Of a stretch of DNA of 15,342 nucleotides, positions 7,638 through 15,342 are shown one piece after another. Origin of the DNA: BS750m-G57 sp964607575 (lineage in GTDB: Bacteria > Planctomycetota > Phycisphaerae > SM23-33); assembly GCA_964607575.1 (NCBI GenBank), contig CAZSLS010000171.1:1-15342 (forward strand), written 5' to 3'. Both the position numbers and the translations under genes were made by a program. Every line of letters begins with the position of its first letter. Positions within the stretch are counted from its first letter, which is position 1. The notes below the pieces were generated by a model. It was given only the letters and a program-made list of their open reading frames with translations, had not been told where the DNA came from and did not search any database.

Positions 7638-10600
7638 TGCGAGTATTTGCTTCAGTTGTTTGTCGTCGGCTCTGGATATTCCGTCGCGGTTCAGGTAGAT
7701 CGCGGAGGCGTCATCGGTTTTGACGATTACGTACCGTCCCAGCGCCAGGCATTTCTCGATCGTGGTGTCTGTCTTCAACAAGGCGGCGTGGGCTCCTGAA
7801 TCGGTTGCGACTGCATGCATCTGACAGCCGCCGGTCAGTGACGTATCGAACCAGACGCCGCAAATTCGGGCGAAGGTGCGCGATCCGATTTTCTTGACGC
7901 GTACTGACGAGAACTTTGACAGTTTGCCCGCGGCGGCCTTTCGCAGCAGGTCGATGACCCACTGTTTGATGCGCCCCTTCGCGTTGAACGGATCTTCGGG
8001 TTGGTCCTCGATGCGGGGGGGTTCTCCGTCCCACGGAATGGGCGCGATCTTGATCGGTCTGCGTTTTAGCCACGTCTGGCGCAGGTTATCCAGAAGCTTG
8101 GCGATCGCCTTGTGATTGGCTCGGGTCTGCAGGATCATGAGTACGCCGTTGACTTCGTTAATGGCTCCGGCCTCGCCGCCGGCTTCCCGCCATGAATCGC
8201 GATCGACAGTGTCCGTTAACAGTGTGCTTATCTCTCCGACACATTCACTCATGCTGCGCAGATCGCCCTCTAGGCCGCTGCCGGTATCGCCGCCGCCAGC
8301 TCCCGGATCGAAGAGACCTGTAGAGCTGCTGGCTTGCTCTGTCCATCTGCCGTCACGCCCCGGGTTGTCGTCCAGTTCAAACAACATCGGCTCGTCGCGG
8401 GAAGTGGAAAACGATCCGCTTGTCAGCGCCACGCTTGTTACGGGCCCCGAGGAGTTGTCTCCCACCGTCACATAGAAAACATCGTCAGGCACACTCCTGC
8501 GAATCGAGCCTTGCGCTCCTGGCCCGCCTCTCCGAGTGCTTTCGATTTCGAGACTCCTTCGATTCTGGTCGAGAGACAGTGCGATCAGGTCCTGGATATC
8601 GTAGCTGCGAAGGTGCGCGTTTACGCCGATGTCGCGCTGGGAGGAGACCGTTATCCCGCTCTTGTCGACGGTGAAATCCAGCCCTCCCAGCCAGTCGTAC
8701 TTGCCTTTGGTCCTCGCGCAGCGGGACGCCTTGTCCATGACACTGCTCAAGGCCTCGTCCAGTGTTGCATCCGTCATTACCAGGCTGATGGTCGTCGACG
8801 GTTTTATCCCCTCGTCCGCCAGCTTGTCCCAGCGCACCTCGAAGTTCTCTTTGGTTGATCCGAGCTTCGCCAGCACAGCTTTCAGCGTGGCGTTCTTCAT
8901 GGAGATCTTCGGTATCTTCCTGGCGAGAATCTTGTCGTCCAACCGCTCCTGGATCGCGGGCTTGTTCCCGGACAGTAAAACCCGCGCGGGAGTCTCCGCC
9001 GCCGGAGGCGCCGCGAGCGGTTTTGCATTGGGGTCCTGGAGGATCAGGCCCGTCGCTTCGGTTTGCATAACCAGTTCGTGCCACTCACCTCCCTTCAGGA
9101 CGGCGTTCAGTACCTCATCGTAGGACTTGCGGACTATCTTGTCGGCTCCGAAGCTGCTCTTCAGCGCCAGATACTCGCCGATCAGCGACGCTTGCCGGCG
9201 CGCCTCGAACTGCCCTGACGCTGAGTCAGCGGCTTCTTCAAAGAGTCTGGCTGCCGCTTCGATATGACCGCGTCTCAAGAGTTCGCGAGCCTGCTGTGTT
9301 GCGACCTGTCTGTCGTTTGGATCGATCGTGCCGAAGCGGTCCCACTCTTCTCGCGGGGCCTTGACGACCTCGGTTACAAGCTTGCTTACCGATCGTTGGG
9401 CGAGGCTTTTTTTCACGGTTACCGAACTGCCCGGGCGTTTGATGCCTCGTTCGATGTAATCCTCATCCGATTCGAGAACGAGCAGCGCCATTGCCCGGGT
9501 GACTATTCCTTCGGCGCGGCTGAAGTTCATGAAGGTTCGGACTTCATCGAGTTTGACATCCTTCCTGTGCAGTTTGGGCCACATCCCGTCGGCTCGTTGA
9601 TGCGCCCAGACCTTTCGCAGGCCCCGTGCGTTCGGCAGCAGATCGCCGCCCTTGGGAAAGTCCAGCGTGTACCTGGCGGTCTGCGTTCCCGTGCGGCGAT
9701 GCAGAGTGACCTCGATAGTGCGTTTTCCCGGTCCGGGCCACAACCCGGTGACGACCATTCCGCTTACCGGGTCCGGTCTGGAGAATCCGATGTCGGTCAG
9801 GTCGGCGCGCCCTTTGGCGCGTTTGGAATCGCCGGCGACAATCTGCCGCAGTGTTACCTTGGTGACCGGGTCGGGTATGCGCGTGTCTTGGAGGAGGGAC
9901 TTGACGATCTCGACATCCTTCTTCGGGTTATCATGGCCGACATACCCGCTGGCCCCGCCGGTGGACTCGGCGAGGTACTCGAGTATGTAGGAATCCGAGT
10001 TGACTTGGCAGACGAAGAAGCGGCAGTTAGCCGGCGGGCGGTTGGGCAGCTTGTCCTTGTCGCTGAGGAACGGGCTGAGTTCCTTGCCCGCCTGTCGGGC
10101 CCCGACGCAGTCCTCGGAATCACTGATCAGGAATACGTTCAGCGTGGTTTTGATGTCCTTGTTGAGCGATTCGACGGCGCGCAGGGCAGCCGCGAGGTCC
10201 GTTCCGCCTTTGGGTGTGAACCCCGCCAGCCACTTCATCGCCTTGATCCTGTTGTCCTTCGATGCGGTCGGCAGATTCTTGTTAAACAATCCGACGTCGG
10301 AACCGGCGACGATCACGTTGAACTTGTCCTTGTCGGTCAGGTCGTTCAGAATCGTCTTGACGACCGTGGCGGCGATTGAAAACGAGTTCCCCTTCATCGA
10401 CGCTGAGGCGTCCAGAACGATCACGATACTCCGCCCGAGGGATTCTGGTTTGGGTGCGTCCCAAGGCGAATCGAGGGCCGCGGCGTAGTACTTCTTACCG
10501 TCGACGGCGTTGAAAGCCACTACGCCGGACGGCTTGACTTTCGGGGTGAACGCGAACGCCGCCGGCTCGTCGAGCTTCCGGTTATCGGTGCGGAATCCCA

Positions 10601-11216
10601 ACTCGATTCTATCCTTGAGCCGTTGTACGCCCAGCGCGTCGGAGATCGCCTTTACGTCTTTGATTCCTGTGCTGTTGCGCAAGGTCGCTGCGAATTCGAA
10701 GTCGGCGGCCTGGTTGAACGTTCCGCCCAGCAATTTCATTGACCTGTATACGCAGTCCCCGCCGCGTCCCGGGAGAACGCTGGTGAACTTGAATTCGATC
10801 TTCTGGGTCTTCTTGGGCAGTATCGGGAACACCGACAACCGCCACGCGTCGGCGCCCAGATACTCCAGGACCGCCGGGTCGCGCCCGGCGTTGCGTATCT
10901 CGCGGTATATTCGCTTTGCGGCTATGCGAGGGTGGAACACTCCCGGGCTGCGCAGTCCTTCGACCCACATCGCCAACTCGCTGACGGCGGAGCCGGGCGG
11001 AAGGCGAAATCGCATCACTACTTCCTGATTGAAGTTGGTGTAATTGACGTATGTCTGGCTGACAGTGGTGGTCGCGACCCGACCGACAATTTCCACTCGC
11101 TCACTGTGGGACTGCAGGGCGACTTCGGTCTCGCCCCGAACCATGCCGGCCTGCAAGGCCACAATTGCAATAGCCGCCACGATAAGACAATACTTGCGAT
11201 TGGACGTGGTATGCAT
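7620..11216 (-). CDS. Exported VIT-VWA protein with secretin/STN-like C-terminal half
   Basis: The product is 1198 aa. The chosen ATG (11214-11216) has AAAGGAG 6 bases upstream and gives a clean signal peptide (residues 1-28, MVRG/ETEV). The same frame stays open for 50 more codons upstream but lacks these features. Residues about 29-150 form a VIT domain (vault/inter-alpha-trypsin type). Residues about 262-440 form a VWA domain with a complete metal-ion site: D269-A-S271-A-S273, T339 in GGTD, and D366 in ISDSED. Residues about 635-720 are helical and repeat-like. Residues 765-860 resemble the STN/secretin short domain (ISLVMTDATLDEALSSVM). Residues 995-1050 resemble the segment that follows in many planctomycete proteins (TDTVDRDSW, GVLMILQTRANHKAI). 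VIT-VWA proteins usually mediate calcium-dependent adhesion or complex assembly. No transmembrane anchor or sortase-like signal is visible, so it is probably periplasmic or surface associated. The ligand is unknown. Confidence 0.85.
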   Translation of the reverse strand: MHTTSNRKYCLIVAAIAIVALQAGMVRGETEVALQSHSERVEIVGRVATTTVSQTYVNYTNFNQEVVMRFRLPPGSAVSELAMWVEGLRSPGVFHPRIAAKRIYREIRNAGRDPAVLEYLGADAWRLSVFPILPKKTQKIEFKFTSVLPGRGGDCVYRSMKLLGGTFNQAADFEFAATLRNSTGIKDVKAISDALGVQRLKDRIELGFRTDNRKLDEPAAFAFTPKVKPSGVVAFNAVDGKKYYAAALDSPWDAPKPESLGRSIVIVLDASASMKGNSFSIAATVVKTILNDLTDKDKFNVIVAGSDVGLFNKNLPTASKDNRIKAMKWLAGFTPKGGTDLAAALRAVESLNKDIKTTLNVFLISDSEDCVGARQAGKELSPFLSDKDKLPNRPPANCRFFVCQVNSDSYILEYLAESTGGASGYVGHDNPKKDVEIVKSLLQDTRIPDPVTKVTLRQIVAGDSKRAKGRADLTDIGFSRPDPVSGMVVTGLWPGPGKRTIEVTLHRRTGTQTARYTLDFPKGGDLLPNARGLRKVWAHQRADGMWPKLHRKDVKLDEVRTFMNFSRAEGIVTRAMALLVLESDEDYIERGIKRPGSSVTVKKSLAQRSVSKLVTEVVKAPREEWDRFGTIDPNDRQVATQQARELLRRGHIEAAARLFEEAADSASGQFEARRQASLIGEYLALKSSFGADKIVRKSYDEVLNAVLKGGEWHELVMQTEATGLILQDPNAKPLAAPPAAETPARVLLSGNKPAIQERLDDKILARKIPKISMKNATLKAVLAKLGSTKENFEVRWDKLADEGIKPSTTISLVMTDATLDEALSSVMDKASRCARTKGKYDWLGGLDFTVDKSGITVSSQRDIGVNAHLRSYDIQDLIALSLDQNRRSLEIESTRRGGPGAQGSIRRSVPDDVFYVTVGDNSSGPVTSVALTSGSFSTSRDEPMLFELDDNPGRDGRWTEQASSSTGLFDPGAGGGDTGSGLEGDLRSMSECVGEISTLLTDTVDRDSWREAGGEAGAINEVNGVLMILQTRANHKAIAKLLDNLRQTWLKRRPIKIAPIPWDGEPPRIEDQPEDPFNAKGRIKQWVIDLLRKAAAGKLSKFSSVRVKKIGSRTFARICGVWFDTSLTGGCQMHAVATDSGAHAALLKTDTTIEKCLALGRYVIVKTDDASAIYLNRDGISRADDKQLKQILASLAKR

Positions 11217-11222
11217 AGCGTG

Positions 11223-11229
11223 CTCCTTT
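11223..11229 (-). promoter_or_regulatory. Ribosome binding site setting the VIT-VWA start
   Basis: AAAGGAG on the minus strand lies 6 bases before the ATG at 11214-11216. It decides against an upstream in-frame ATG at 11364-11366, which would add 50 residues and bury the signal peptide. Confidence 0.8.
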
Positions 11230-11289
11230 CGGCTGAAGGAAGGCGCGCCGCGATCCCCAAGTCCAGGGCGCCGAGACGCACTGCCGGTA

Positions 11290-11318
11290 ACTATAACCTT
11301 GGATGGGATCTTTGTCGA
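11290..11318 (-). promoter_or_regulatory. Sigma70-type promoter for the VIT-VWA gene
   Basis: On the minus strand TCGACA (11313-11318, 5 of 6 to TTGACA) is followed after exactly 17 bp by TATAGT (11290-11295, 5 of 6 to TATAAT). It would start transcription near 11283 and give a leader of about 67 nt. The position independently supports the downstream ATG. No comparable promoter was found for the divergent plus-strand operon. Confidence 0.5.
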
Positions 11319-11435
11319 AAAGAAGTTTGTCGATCCGGCCTGGTCAATCGCCGCCTCTACGTGCATGGGGGCTTGCGGTAGTGTAAGATATTGGCGGTTC
11401 GTTCGACAATGTCATGCATGAGGAGATGATCGGAA

Positions 11436-11651
11436 ATGACAAATGCACAGACAAAACTTATCGCGGCGGCGATTGTGTTCGGTTCTGGCGCGGTGGCGAC
11501 GGCGGTCGGTATTCTGGCGATGGCGACACACCCTTACCAAGGCGAAGTCGGACCTGTTCCAGGTGCGATTGCGATGCTGGCGGGTCTGATCCTGGGCGTG
11601 CATGCACTTAAGCAGATGAATACACAGGAACGCAAGCCTGACGTGCAATAG
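11436..11651 (+). CDS. Small two-helix membrane protein
   Basis: The protein is 71 aa with two hydrophobic segments, residues about 7-30 (IAAAIVFGSGAVATAVGILA) and about 41-57 (VPGAIAMLAGLILGVHA). They are joined by a short polar turn with HPYQGE, and a charged tail (QMNTQERKPDVQ) follows. Both termini are likely on the same side of the inner membrane. AGGAG at 11421-11425 lies 10 bases before the ATG. The gene ends 25 bases before the sulfatase start, so it probably heads the same transcript. I do not recognise a family. The regular helix pattern, ribosome binding site and spacing support a real gene. A role as an accessory or scaffold of the exported enzymes would be speculation. Confidence 0.7.
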   Translation: MTNAQTKLIAAAIVFGSGAVATAVGILAMATHPYQGEVGPVPGAIAMLAGLILGVHALKQMNTQERKPDVQ

Positions 11652-11659
11652 GTTGTTTC

Positions 11660-11667
11660 GGAGGAGG
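11660..11667 (+). promoter_or_regulatory. Ribosome binding site setting the sulfatase start
   Basis: GGAGGAGG ends 9 bases before ATG 11677. An in-frame TTG at 11653 lies upstream of this site and would add eight Arg-rich residues encoded by the site itself, so it is rejected. Confidence 0.8.
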
Positions 11668-11676
11668 CAGAGAAAC

Positions 11677-13212
11677 ATGGAACGACGCGATTTTTTGAAA
11701 ACGATGGCCTCTACTGCCGCTGTCGGGGCGTGTTTGCGATCGTCGCCTGCGCGTGGGGCGGAGAACCGCAAGGCTTCAAAGCCCGACATGCTCATTATCA
11801 TGCCTGACCAGATGCGGGGCGATTGTTTATCGATCCTGGGTCATCCTGTCGTGCGAACCGCCCAGATGGATGCATTGGCCAGGCAGGGCGTGCTGTTCCG
11901 GCGGGCCTACAGCACTGTGACCTCGTGCATTCCCGCGCGCTACGCGCTGCTCACGGGGCTCTATCCGCAGACCAGCGGCGTGGTGGGGTTTGCGGCTAAA
12001 CCGCTGGCGACGCCGCCGCTGGGTGAGCTGCTGGGCAAGGTGGGCTATGCGACGGTGCTGGTCGGGCGAAACATGCACCAGCCGGCGGCAAGCGGGTCGG
12101 TCGGGTACAGCAAGCGCATCCTCGGGTCCACGTACGTCGGTAACGATGAGTACGACAAGTTCCTGAGGCGAGAGGCGCCGTCCAGCGGAGGGATCAAAAG
12201 ATTAGTCAAACGCACCGGCGTTACGTACAACCATTGGCAGGGCAAGCCCTGGCCGCTGGCGGATAACCTGCATCCCACCGCGTGGGTGGTCGCTGAGTCG
12301 CGAAAAGTGGTCGCAGAGGCGGATGCAGCTAAACCGCTCTTCCTGACGACATCGTTCTACGCCCCGCACCCGCCGCTGTTCCCGCCGAAGAAGTACTTCG
12401 ACGCATACGCGAAAAAGAAGTTACCAGCGCCGGCGCGCGGTGACTGGGTGGACTGGAAATCGCTGACAACCAAAGGCGACCGCGCCGGACACCGCATACT
12501 GCTCGAAGGTGACACGCTGCTGGCGTCTCAAGCCGGATACTTCGGACTGATCGAACACATCGACACCGAGATCGCACCGCTGATTCGCGAGTTCAAAGCG
12601 CGCAGCGAAAAGGCGGGGCGCCCGTGGGTTATCGTGGTCACCACCGACCACGGCGAGATGCTGGGCGATCACGGATATTTCCGCAAATGCGAACCGTTTG
12701 AAGGTTCAGCCAATATCCCGTTTATCATCTGCGGCGCCCCGGCGCTGGGCTTCAAGGGCGCCCGTCGAATCAATCAACCGGTCTGCCTGGAAGACATCAT
12801 GCCCACGCTGCTGTCGCTGGCGGGAACGAAGAGCCTGGCGAGAGTTGACGGTGTGGATCTGACACCAACGCTCCGCGGCGCCAAGCAGACGATCCGCCGG
12901 TGGCTGCACTTTGAACACGCACCGTGCTACAGCAAGGCCCAGGCGTACCACGCACTGACCGACGGGCGGTTCAAGTACATCTGGCGTCCCACCGACGGGC
13001 GGGAGCATCTGTTCGACCTCGAAAAAGACCCCGCTGAGATCCGCGACCTGTCCGACGACGCGACCTGCAGTGACGCTCTGGCGAAATGGCGGGCGATAAT
13101 GGTCAAACGCCTTGCCAACCGCCCGGAAGGATTCTCGAAAGACGGCAAGCTGATCGCAGGGGTCCGCTATCGCGCATTGAACGCCGGTGAACTGACCAGG
13201 GAGACCCGATGA
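11677..13212 (+). CDS. Tat-exported type I (formylglycine) sulfatase
   Basis: The product is 511 aa, the normal size for this family. It hydrolyses sulfate esters, probably on a polysaccharide or oligosaccharide. The N-terminus ERRDFLKTMASTAAVGAC carries a twin-arginine motif (R3-R4-D-F-L-K). VGAC at 16-19 could act as a lipobox, giving a lipoprotein; otherwise cleavage near residue 28 is likely. Metal-site start MPDQMRGD is at 42-49. The signature C84-I-P86-A-R88 marks the Cys converted to formylglycine, so an FGE or anSME elsewhere in the genome is required. D324-H325 in TTDHGEMLGDHG completes the metal and substrate site. The C-terminal subdomain (HLFDLEKDPAEIRDLSD, 444-460) is typical of the S1 family. 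It sits between the small membrane protein and the esterase, whose ATG overlaps its TGA. The sulfated substrate is not readable from the sequence. Choline-type or phosphonate hydrolases of the same superfamily are less likely. Confidence 0.92.
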   Translation: MERRDFLKTMASTAAVGACLRSSPARGAENRKASKPDMLIIMPDQMRGDCLSILGHPVVRTAQMDALARQGVLFRRAYSTVTSCIPARYALLTGLYPQTSGVVGFAAKPLATPPLGELLGKVGYATVLVGRNMHQPAASGSVGYSKRILGSTYVGNDEYDKFLRREAPSSGGIKRLVKRTGVTYNHWQGKPWPLADNLHPTAWVVAESRKVVAEADAAKPLFLTTSFYAPHPPLFPPKKYFDAYAKKKLPAPARGDWVDWKSLTTKGDRAGHRILLEGDTLLASQAGYFGLIEHIDTEIAPLIREFKARSEKAGRPWVIVVTTDHGEMLGDHGYFRKCEPFEGSANIPFIICGAPALGFKGARRINQPVCLEDIMPTLLSLAGTKSLARVDGVDLTPTLRGAKQTIRRWLHFEHAPCYSKAQAYHALTDGRFKYIWRPTDGREHLFDLEKDPAEIRDLSDDATCSDALAKWRAIMVKRLANRPEGFSKDGKLIAGVRYRALNAGELTRETR

Positions 13213-14474
13213 AACGGAAATCGCACTTTCGATATCTGCCCGCCGTACTCGCAGTACTGTTGGCGGGATCGTTGTGTCTGGCTGCGGGAAAAGCCCAGCA
13301 GATCAAGCCCGCCGGCACGCTGCCGAAGACTACGCCCTGGGATCTGAAGGCGCTGAGCACGGCGCCGGCGTTCAAATGGACCGAGAGCAGCGTCAAAGGT
13401 GTGCGTGCGTTGCACTACAGCGGTCCGGCGTACAAAGGCAAGCCTACTCGCGTGTTTGCGTATTACTCTACTCCGGGCACGCTGGCCGGCGACGCGTCGA
13501 AGGATAAGAATCTGCCCGCGATCGTGCTCGTTCACGGCGGGGGCGGTACGGCGTTCGACAAGTGGGTTCGGTTGTGGGCCAAACGCGGTTACGCCGCGAT
13601 CTCGATGGACCTCGCCGGATGCGGACCAAAAAGGAAACGCCTCGCAGACGGCGGACCGGACCAGGGCGACAAGACCAAGTTCGGCGCCGTCGACCAGCCC
13701 AACACCGACCAGTGGACCTATCACGCGGTGGCGAACGTCATTCTGGCCCACTCGCTGATCCAATCGTTTAAGGAAGTGGATGCGGACAAGACGGCGCTTA
13801 CGGGCATAAGTTGGGGCGGGTATCTCACGTGCATCGTCATGGGGCTCGACAATCGCTTCAAGGCGTCGGTCCCGGTCTACGGCTGCGGGTTCCTGCACGA
13901 CAACAGTTGCTGGTTGGGCCATTTCAAGAAGATGTCAGCCGAGCAAAGCGCCAAATGGGTGCGCCTCTGGGATCCGTCATCGTACGCGGGCTCAGCGGGC
14001 ATGCCGGTGCTCTTCGTAAACGGCGGGACAGACTTCGCCTACCCGCCCGATTCCCACGCCAGGACCGCCGCACTGGTCAAAGCGCCCGGAAAGAACATGC
14101 GATTCGTACCGAATCTGCGACACGGACACATCTTCGACCGCCCCAAGGCGGTGGAAGTTTTCATCGAGCATTATCTCAAAGGCGGCGTGGCGCTTCCGGT
14201 AGTCGGTCCGGCGACCGCCGCCAAAGGTAAGGTTACCGCGAGCGTAAAAGCGCCCACCAAACTTACCGCTGCTGCGCTGCATTACACGACTGCGAAACTG
14301 GCCGGTAACAACAGAGCCCGCAAGTGGACCGCGCTGCCCGCGACTATCGCAGACAACCGCATCACCGCCGCGGCACCGCCCAAAGAGGCAACAGTCTGGT
14401 TCCTGACGGTAATCGACGAGCGCAAGACGACGGTATCGAGCGAACTTGTTTTCAGCAAGAAGGGCACTCCATGA
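13209..14474 (+). CDS. Exported alpha/beta hydrolase, probable carbohydrate esterase
   Basis: The product is 421 aa with a signal peptide (residues 1-26, ending CLAA/GK). The alpha/beta-hydrolase core spans about 75-325. The oxyanion region VLVHGGGGTAFD is at 106-117, the nucleophile elbow GIS201WGG at 199-204, and the acid is probably D275 in FVNGGTDFAYPP. The His is H305 or H307 in RHGH. A beta-rich C-terminal extension (about 340-415, with TVWFLTVIDERKTTVSSELVF) looks like a small extra domain. The core resembles prolyl-oligopeptidase-type and acetyl-xylan-esterase-type hydrolases annotated in planctomycete glycan loci. Removal of acetyl or other acyl groups from the glycan handled by its neighbours is inferred; a peptidase cannot be excluded. 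ATG 13209 overlaps the sulfatase TGA by ATGA with AGGGAG 5 bases upstream, so translation is probably coupled. Its own TGA overlaps the GH105 start in the same way. Confidence 0.8.
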   Translation: MKRKSHFRYLPAVLAVLLAGSLCLAAGKAQQIKPAGTLPKTTPWDLKALSTAPAFKWTESSVKGVRALHYSGPAYKGKPTRVFAYYSTPGTLAGDASKDKNLPAIVLVHGGGGTAFDKWVRLWAKRGYAAISMDLAGCGPKRKRLADGGPDQGDKTKFGAVDQPNTDQWTYHAVANVILAHSLIQSFKEVDADKTALTGISWGGYLTCIVMGLDNRFKASVPVYGCGFLHDNSCWLGHFKKMSAEQSAKWVRLWDPSSYAGSAGMPVLFVNGGTDFAYPPDSHARTAALVKAPGKNMRFVPNLRHGHIFDRPKAVEVFIEHYLKGGVALPVVGPATAAKGKVTASVKAPTKLTAAALHYTTAKLAGNNRARKWTALPATIADNRITAAAPPKEATVWFLTVIDERKTTVSSELVFSKKGTP

Positions 14475-15342
14475 TGCGTATTCGATACACATCCATCATC
14501 ACCACAGTGGTTTGCATCCTGGCCGGGGCGTCGGGCTGCACAGCGGGCCCGGTGAAGAGCGACGTTTTCGCGGCTGACCGGATCACCGCGATCATGCACA
14601 AGGTCAACAACCGCCAGATCAAGCACCCGTGGCGGTCGAGCGATCGCAACTGGATTCGCGCGACGTGGTACACCGGCGTGATGGCGTTCGGCGAAACCAC
14701 CGGCGACGCCAAGCTGCTGGCCCAAGCCGTCGCCTGGGCGAAGAAACACAAGTGGCAGGTCGGTACCGAACCTCACCCAGCCAACAGGCTCACGTGCGTC
14801 CAGACTTATCTCCAGATCCACGCCCTGACCGGCGAGGAATCCGCGATCGCACTGTCAAGAAAGTACATGGACTCCAGGCTCTCGCTGGACAAACCGGCCT
14901 ACCAGCGTGGATGGGGGTACATCGACACGCTCTACGTCGGGCCTCCGGCGTTTGCGATGATGAGCAAGGCGACCGGCGACAAGAAGTACAATGCGTACAT
15001 GAACCGGGTCTTCTGGGAGGTCGCCGATTACCTCTTCGATGAGGACGAGGGGCTGTTCTATCGGGATAACAAGGCCCGCACGAAGGACAAGAGTCCAAAC
15101 GGCAAGAAGGTGCTCTGGTCGCGGGGCAATGGTTGGGTGATGGCCGGTCTGCCGCGAATCCTGAGATACCTGCCGAAAGACGATCCCAATTACAAACGCT
15201 ATGAAAAGCTGCTGAAGACGATGGCCGCATCGCTGGTCAACCGGCAGGGATCGGACGGATTCTGGCGGGCGAATCTCGGCGACGACGCCCATATCCCCAC
15301 GCCCGAATCGAGCGGGACGGGTTTCTTCACGTACGCGATGGC
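14471..15342 (+). CDS. GH105-type unsaturated uronyl hydrolase, lipoprotein (3' end outside window)
   Basis: At least 290 residues are encoded and the frame is open at the right edge. GH105 proteins are about 350-400 aa, so roughly 70-100 residues are missing. The N-terminus is a lipoprotein signal (LAGASGC, lipid-modified Cys23), which places the enzyme on a membrane surface. Family landmarks are the (alpha/alpha)6-barrel segments, GWGYID152TLYVGPPAFAMM with the likely catalytic Asp152, LWSRGNGWVMAGLPRIL, and PESSGTGFFTYAMA at the edge. These fit YteR/YesR-like GH105, which hydrates the delta-4,5-unsaturated galacturonic or glucuronic acid left by polysaccharide lyases and so releases it. 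GH88 is the close alternative. ATG 14471 overlaps the esterase TGA; a second ATG follows at 14474. The enzyme implies that a lyase acts upstream of it; the BNR_4 protein is the only candidate in view. Confidence 0.88.
   Translation, partial: MMRIRYTSIITTVVCILAGASGCTAGPVKSDVFAADRITAIMHKVNNRQIKHPWRSSDRNWIRATWYTGVMAFGETTGDAKLLAQAVAWAKKHKWQVGTEPHPANRLTCVQTYLQIHALTGEESAIALSRKYMDSRLSLDKPAYQRGWGYIDTLYVGPPAFAMMSKATGDKKYNAYMNRVFWEVADYLFDEDEGLFYRDNKARTKDKSPNGKKVLWSRGNGWVMAGLPRILRYLPKDDPNYKRYEKLLKTMAASLVNRQGSDGFWRANLGDDAHIPTPESSGTGFFTYAM

Noticed and set aside
9264..10379. 371-codon open frame on the plus strand
   Set aside because: It lies wholly antisense to the VIT-VWA gene, whose strand shows the VWA metal site and domain order. 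The plus frame has no recognisable domain and is a GC-rich shadow.
11242..11249. GGCGCGCC upstream of the VIT-VWA gene as a second copy of the palindromic operator
   Set aside because: Only the 8-base core is shared, without the flanking arms. A further copy occurs inside coding sequence at 9804-9811, as expected by chance in GC-rich DNA.
13167..13922. 251-codon frame antisense to the esterase
   Set aside because: The plus strand has a signal peptide and catalytic motifs, and starts in an ATGA overlap with the preceding gene.

Overview
The window looks like a chromosomal segment of a GC-rich, polysaccharide-degrading bacterium of the Planctomycetota, perhaps Phycisphaerae-like, or of a neighbouring PVC lineage. 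The lineage call is inference from gene content. It rests on a very large exported protein ending in a hydrazine-synthase-alpha-like di-heme domain, an exported VIT/VWA protein with a secretin-like C-terminal half, a Tat-exported sulfatase, and a dense set of exported carbohydrate-active proteins. No rRNA, tRNA, integrase, transposase or CRISPR array was seen.

Layout. 1-4102 (minus): one uninterrupted gene of at least 1367 codons that runs off the left edge. It encodes an exported multidomain cytochrome-like protein: jelly roll, tandem DUF642-like modules, beta-propeller, HZS-alpha-like domain and two CxxCH haem sites. 4103-4448: a divergent intergenic region with a perfect 16-bp palindrome in front of the minus gene and a short interspersed-type element in front of the plus gene. 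4449-5294 (plus): HDOD signalling protein. 5413-6672 (plus): exported BNR_4-type beta-propeller, probably a polysaccharide lyase or glycosidase. 6673-7541: gene-poor stretch ending in an AT-rich island (35% GC by hand count). 7542-7637 (plus): what looks like the orphaned C-terminal tip of a GH78 alpha-L-rhamnosidase. 7620-11216 (minus): exported VIT-VWA protein of 1198 aa. 11436-15342 (plus): a tight run of small membrane protein, type I sulfatase, alpha/beta-hydrolase esterase and GH105 unsaturated uronyl hydrolase, the last cut by the right edge. The last three genes are joined by ATGA stop/start overlaps.

How they may work together. GH105 enzymes remove the unsaturated uronic acid that a polysaccharide lyase leaves at a chain end. 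A sulfatase removes sulfate esters, an esterase removes acyl groups, and a GH78 removes L-rhamnose. Together with the BNR_4 propeller, whose fold is used by several ulvan and rhamnose-glucuronate lyases, the set fits breakdown of a sulfated, acylated, rhamnose- and uronate-rich glycan such as ulvan or a related algal or plant polymer. No transporter or SusC/D pair is visible, so the substrate remains a hypothesis. The HZS-alpha-like protein and the VIT-VWA protein are separate transcription units whose roles are not known from the sequence.
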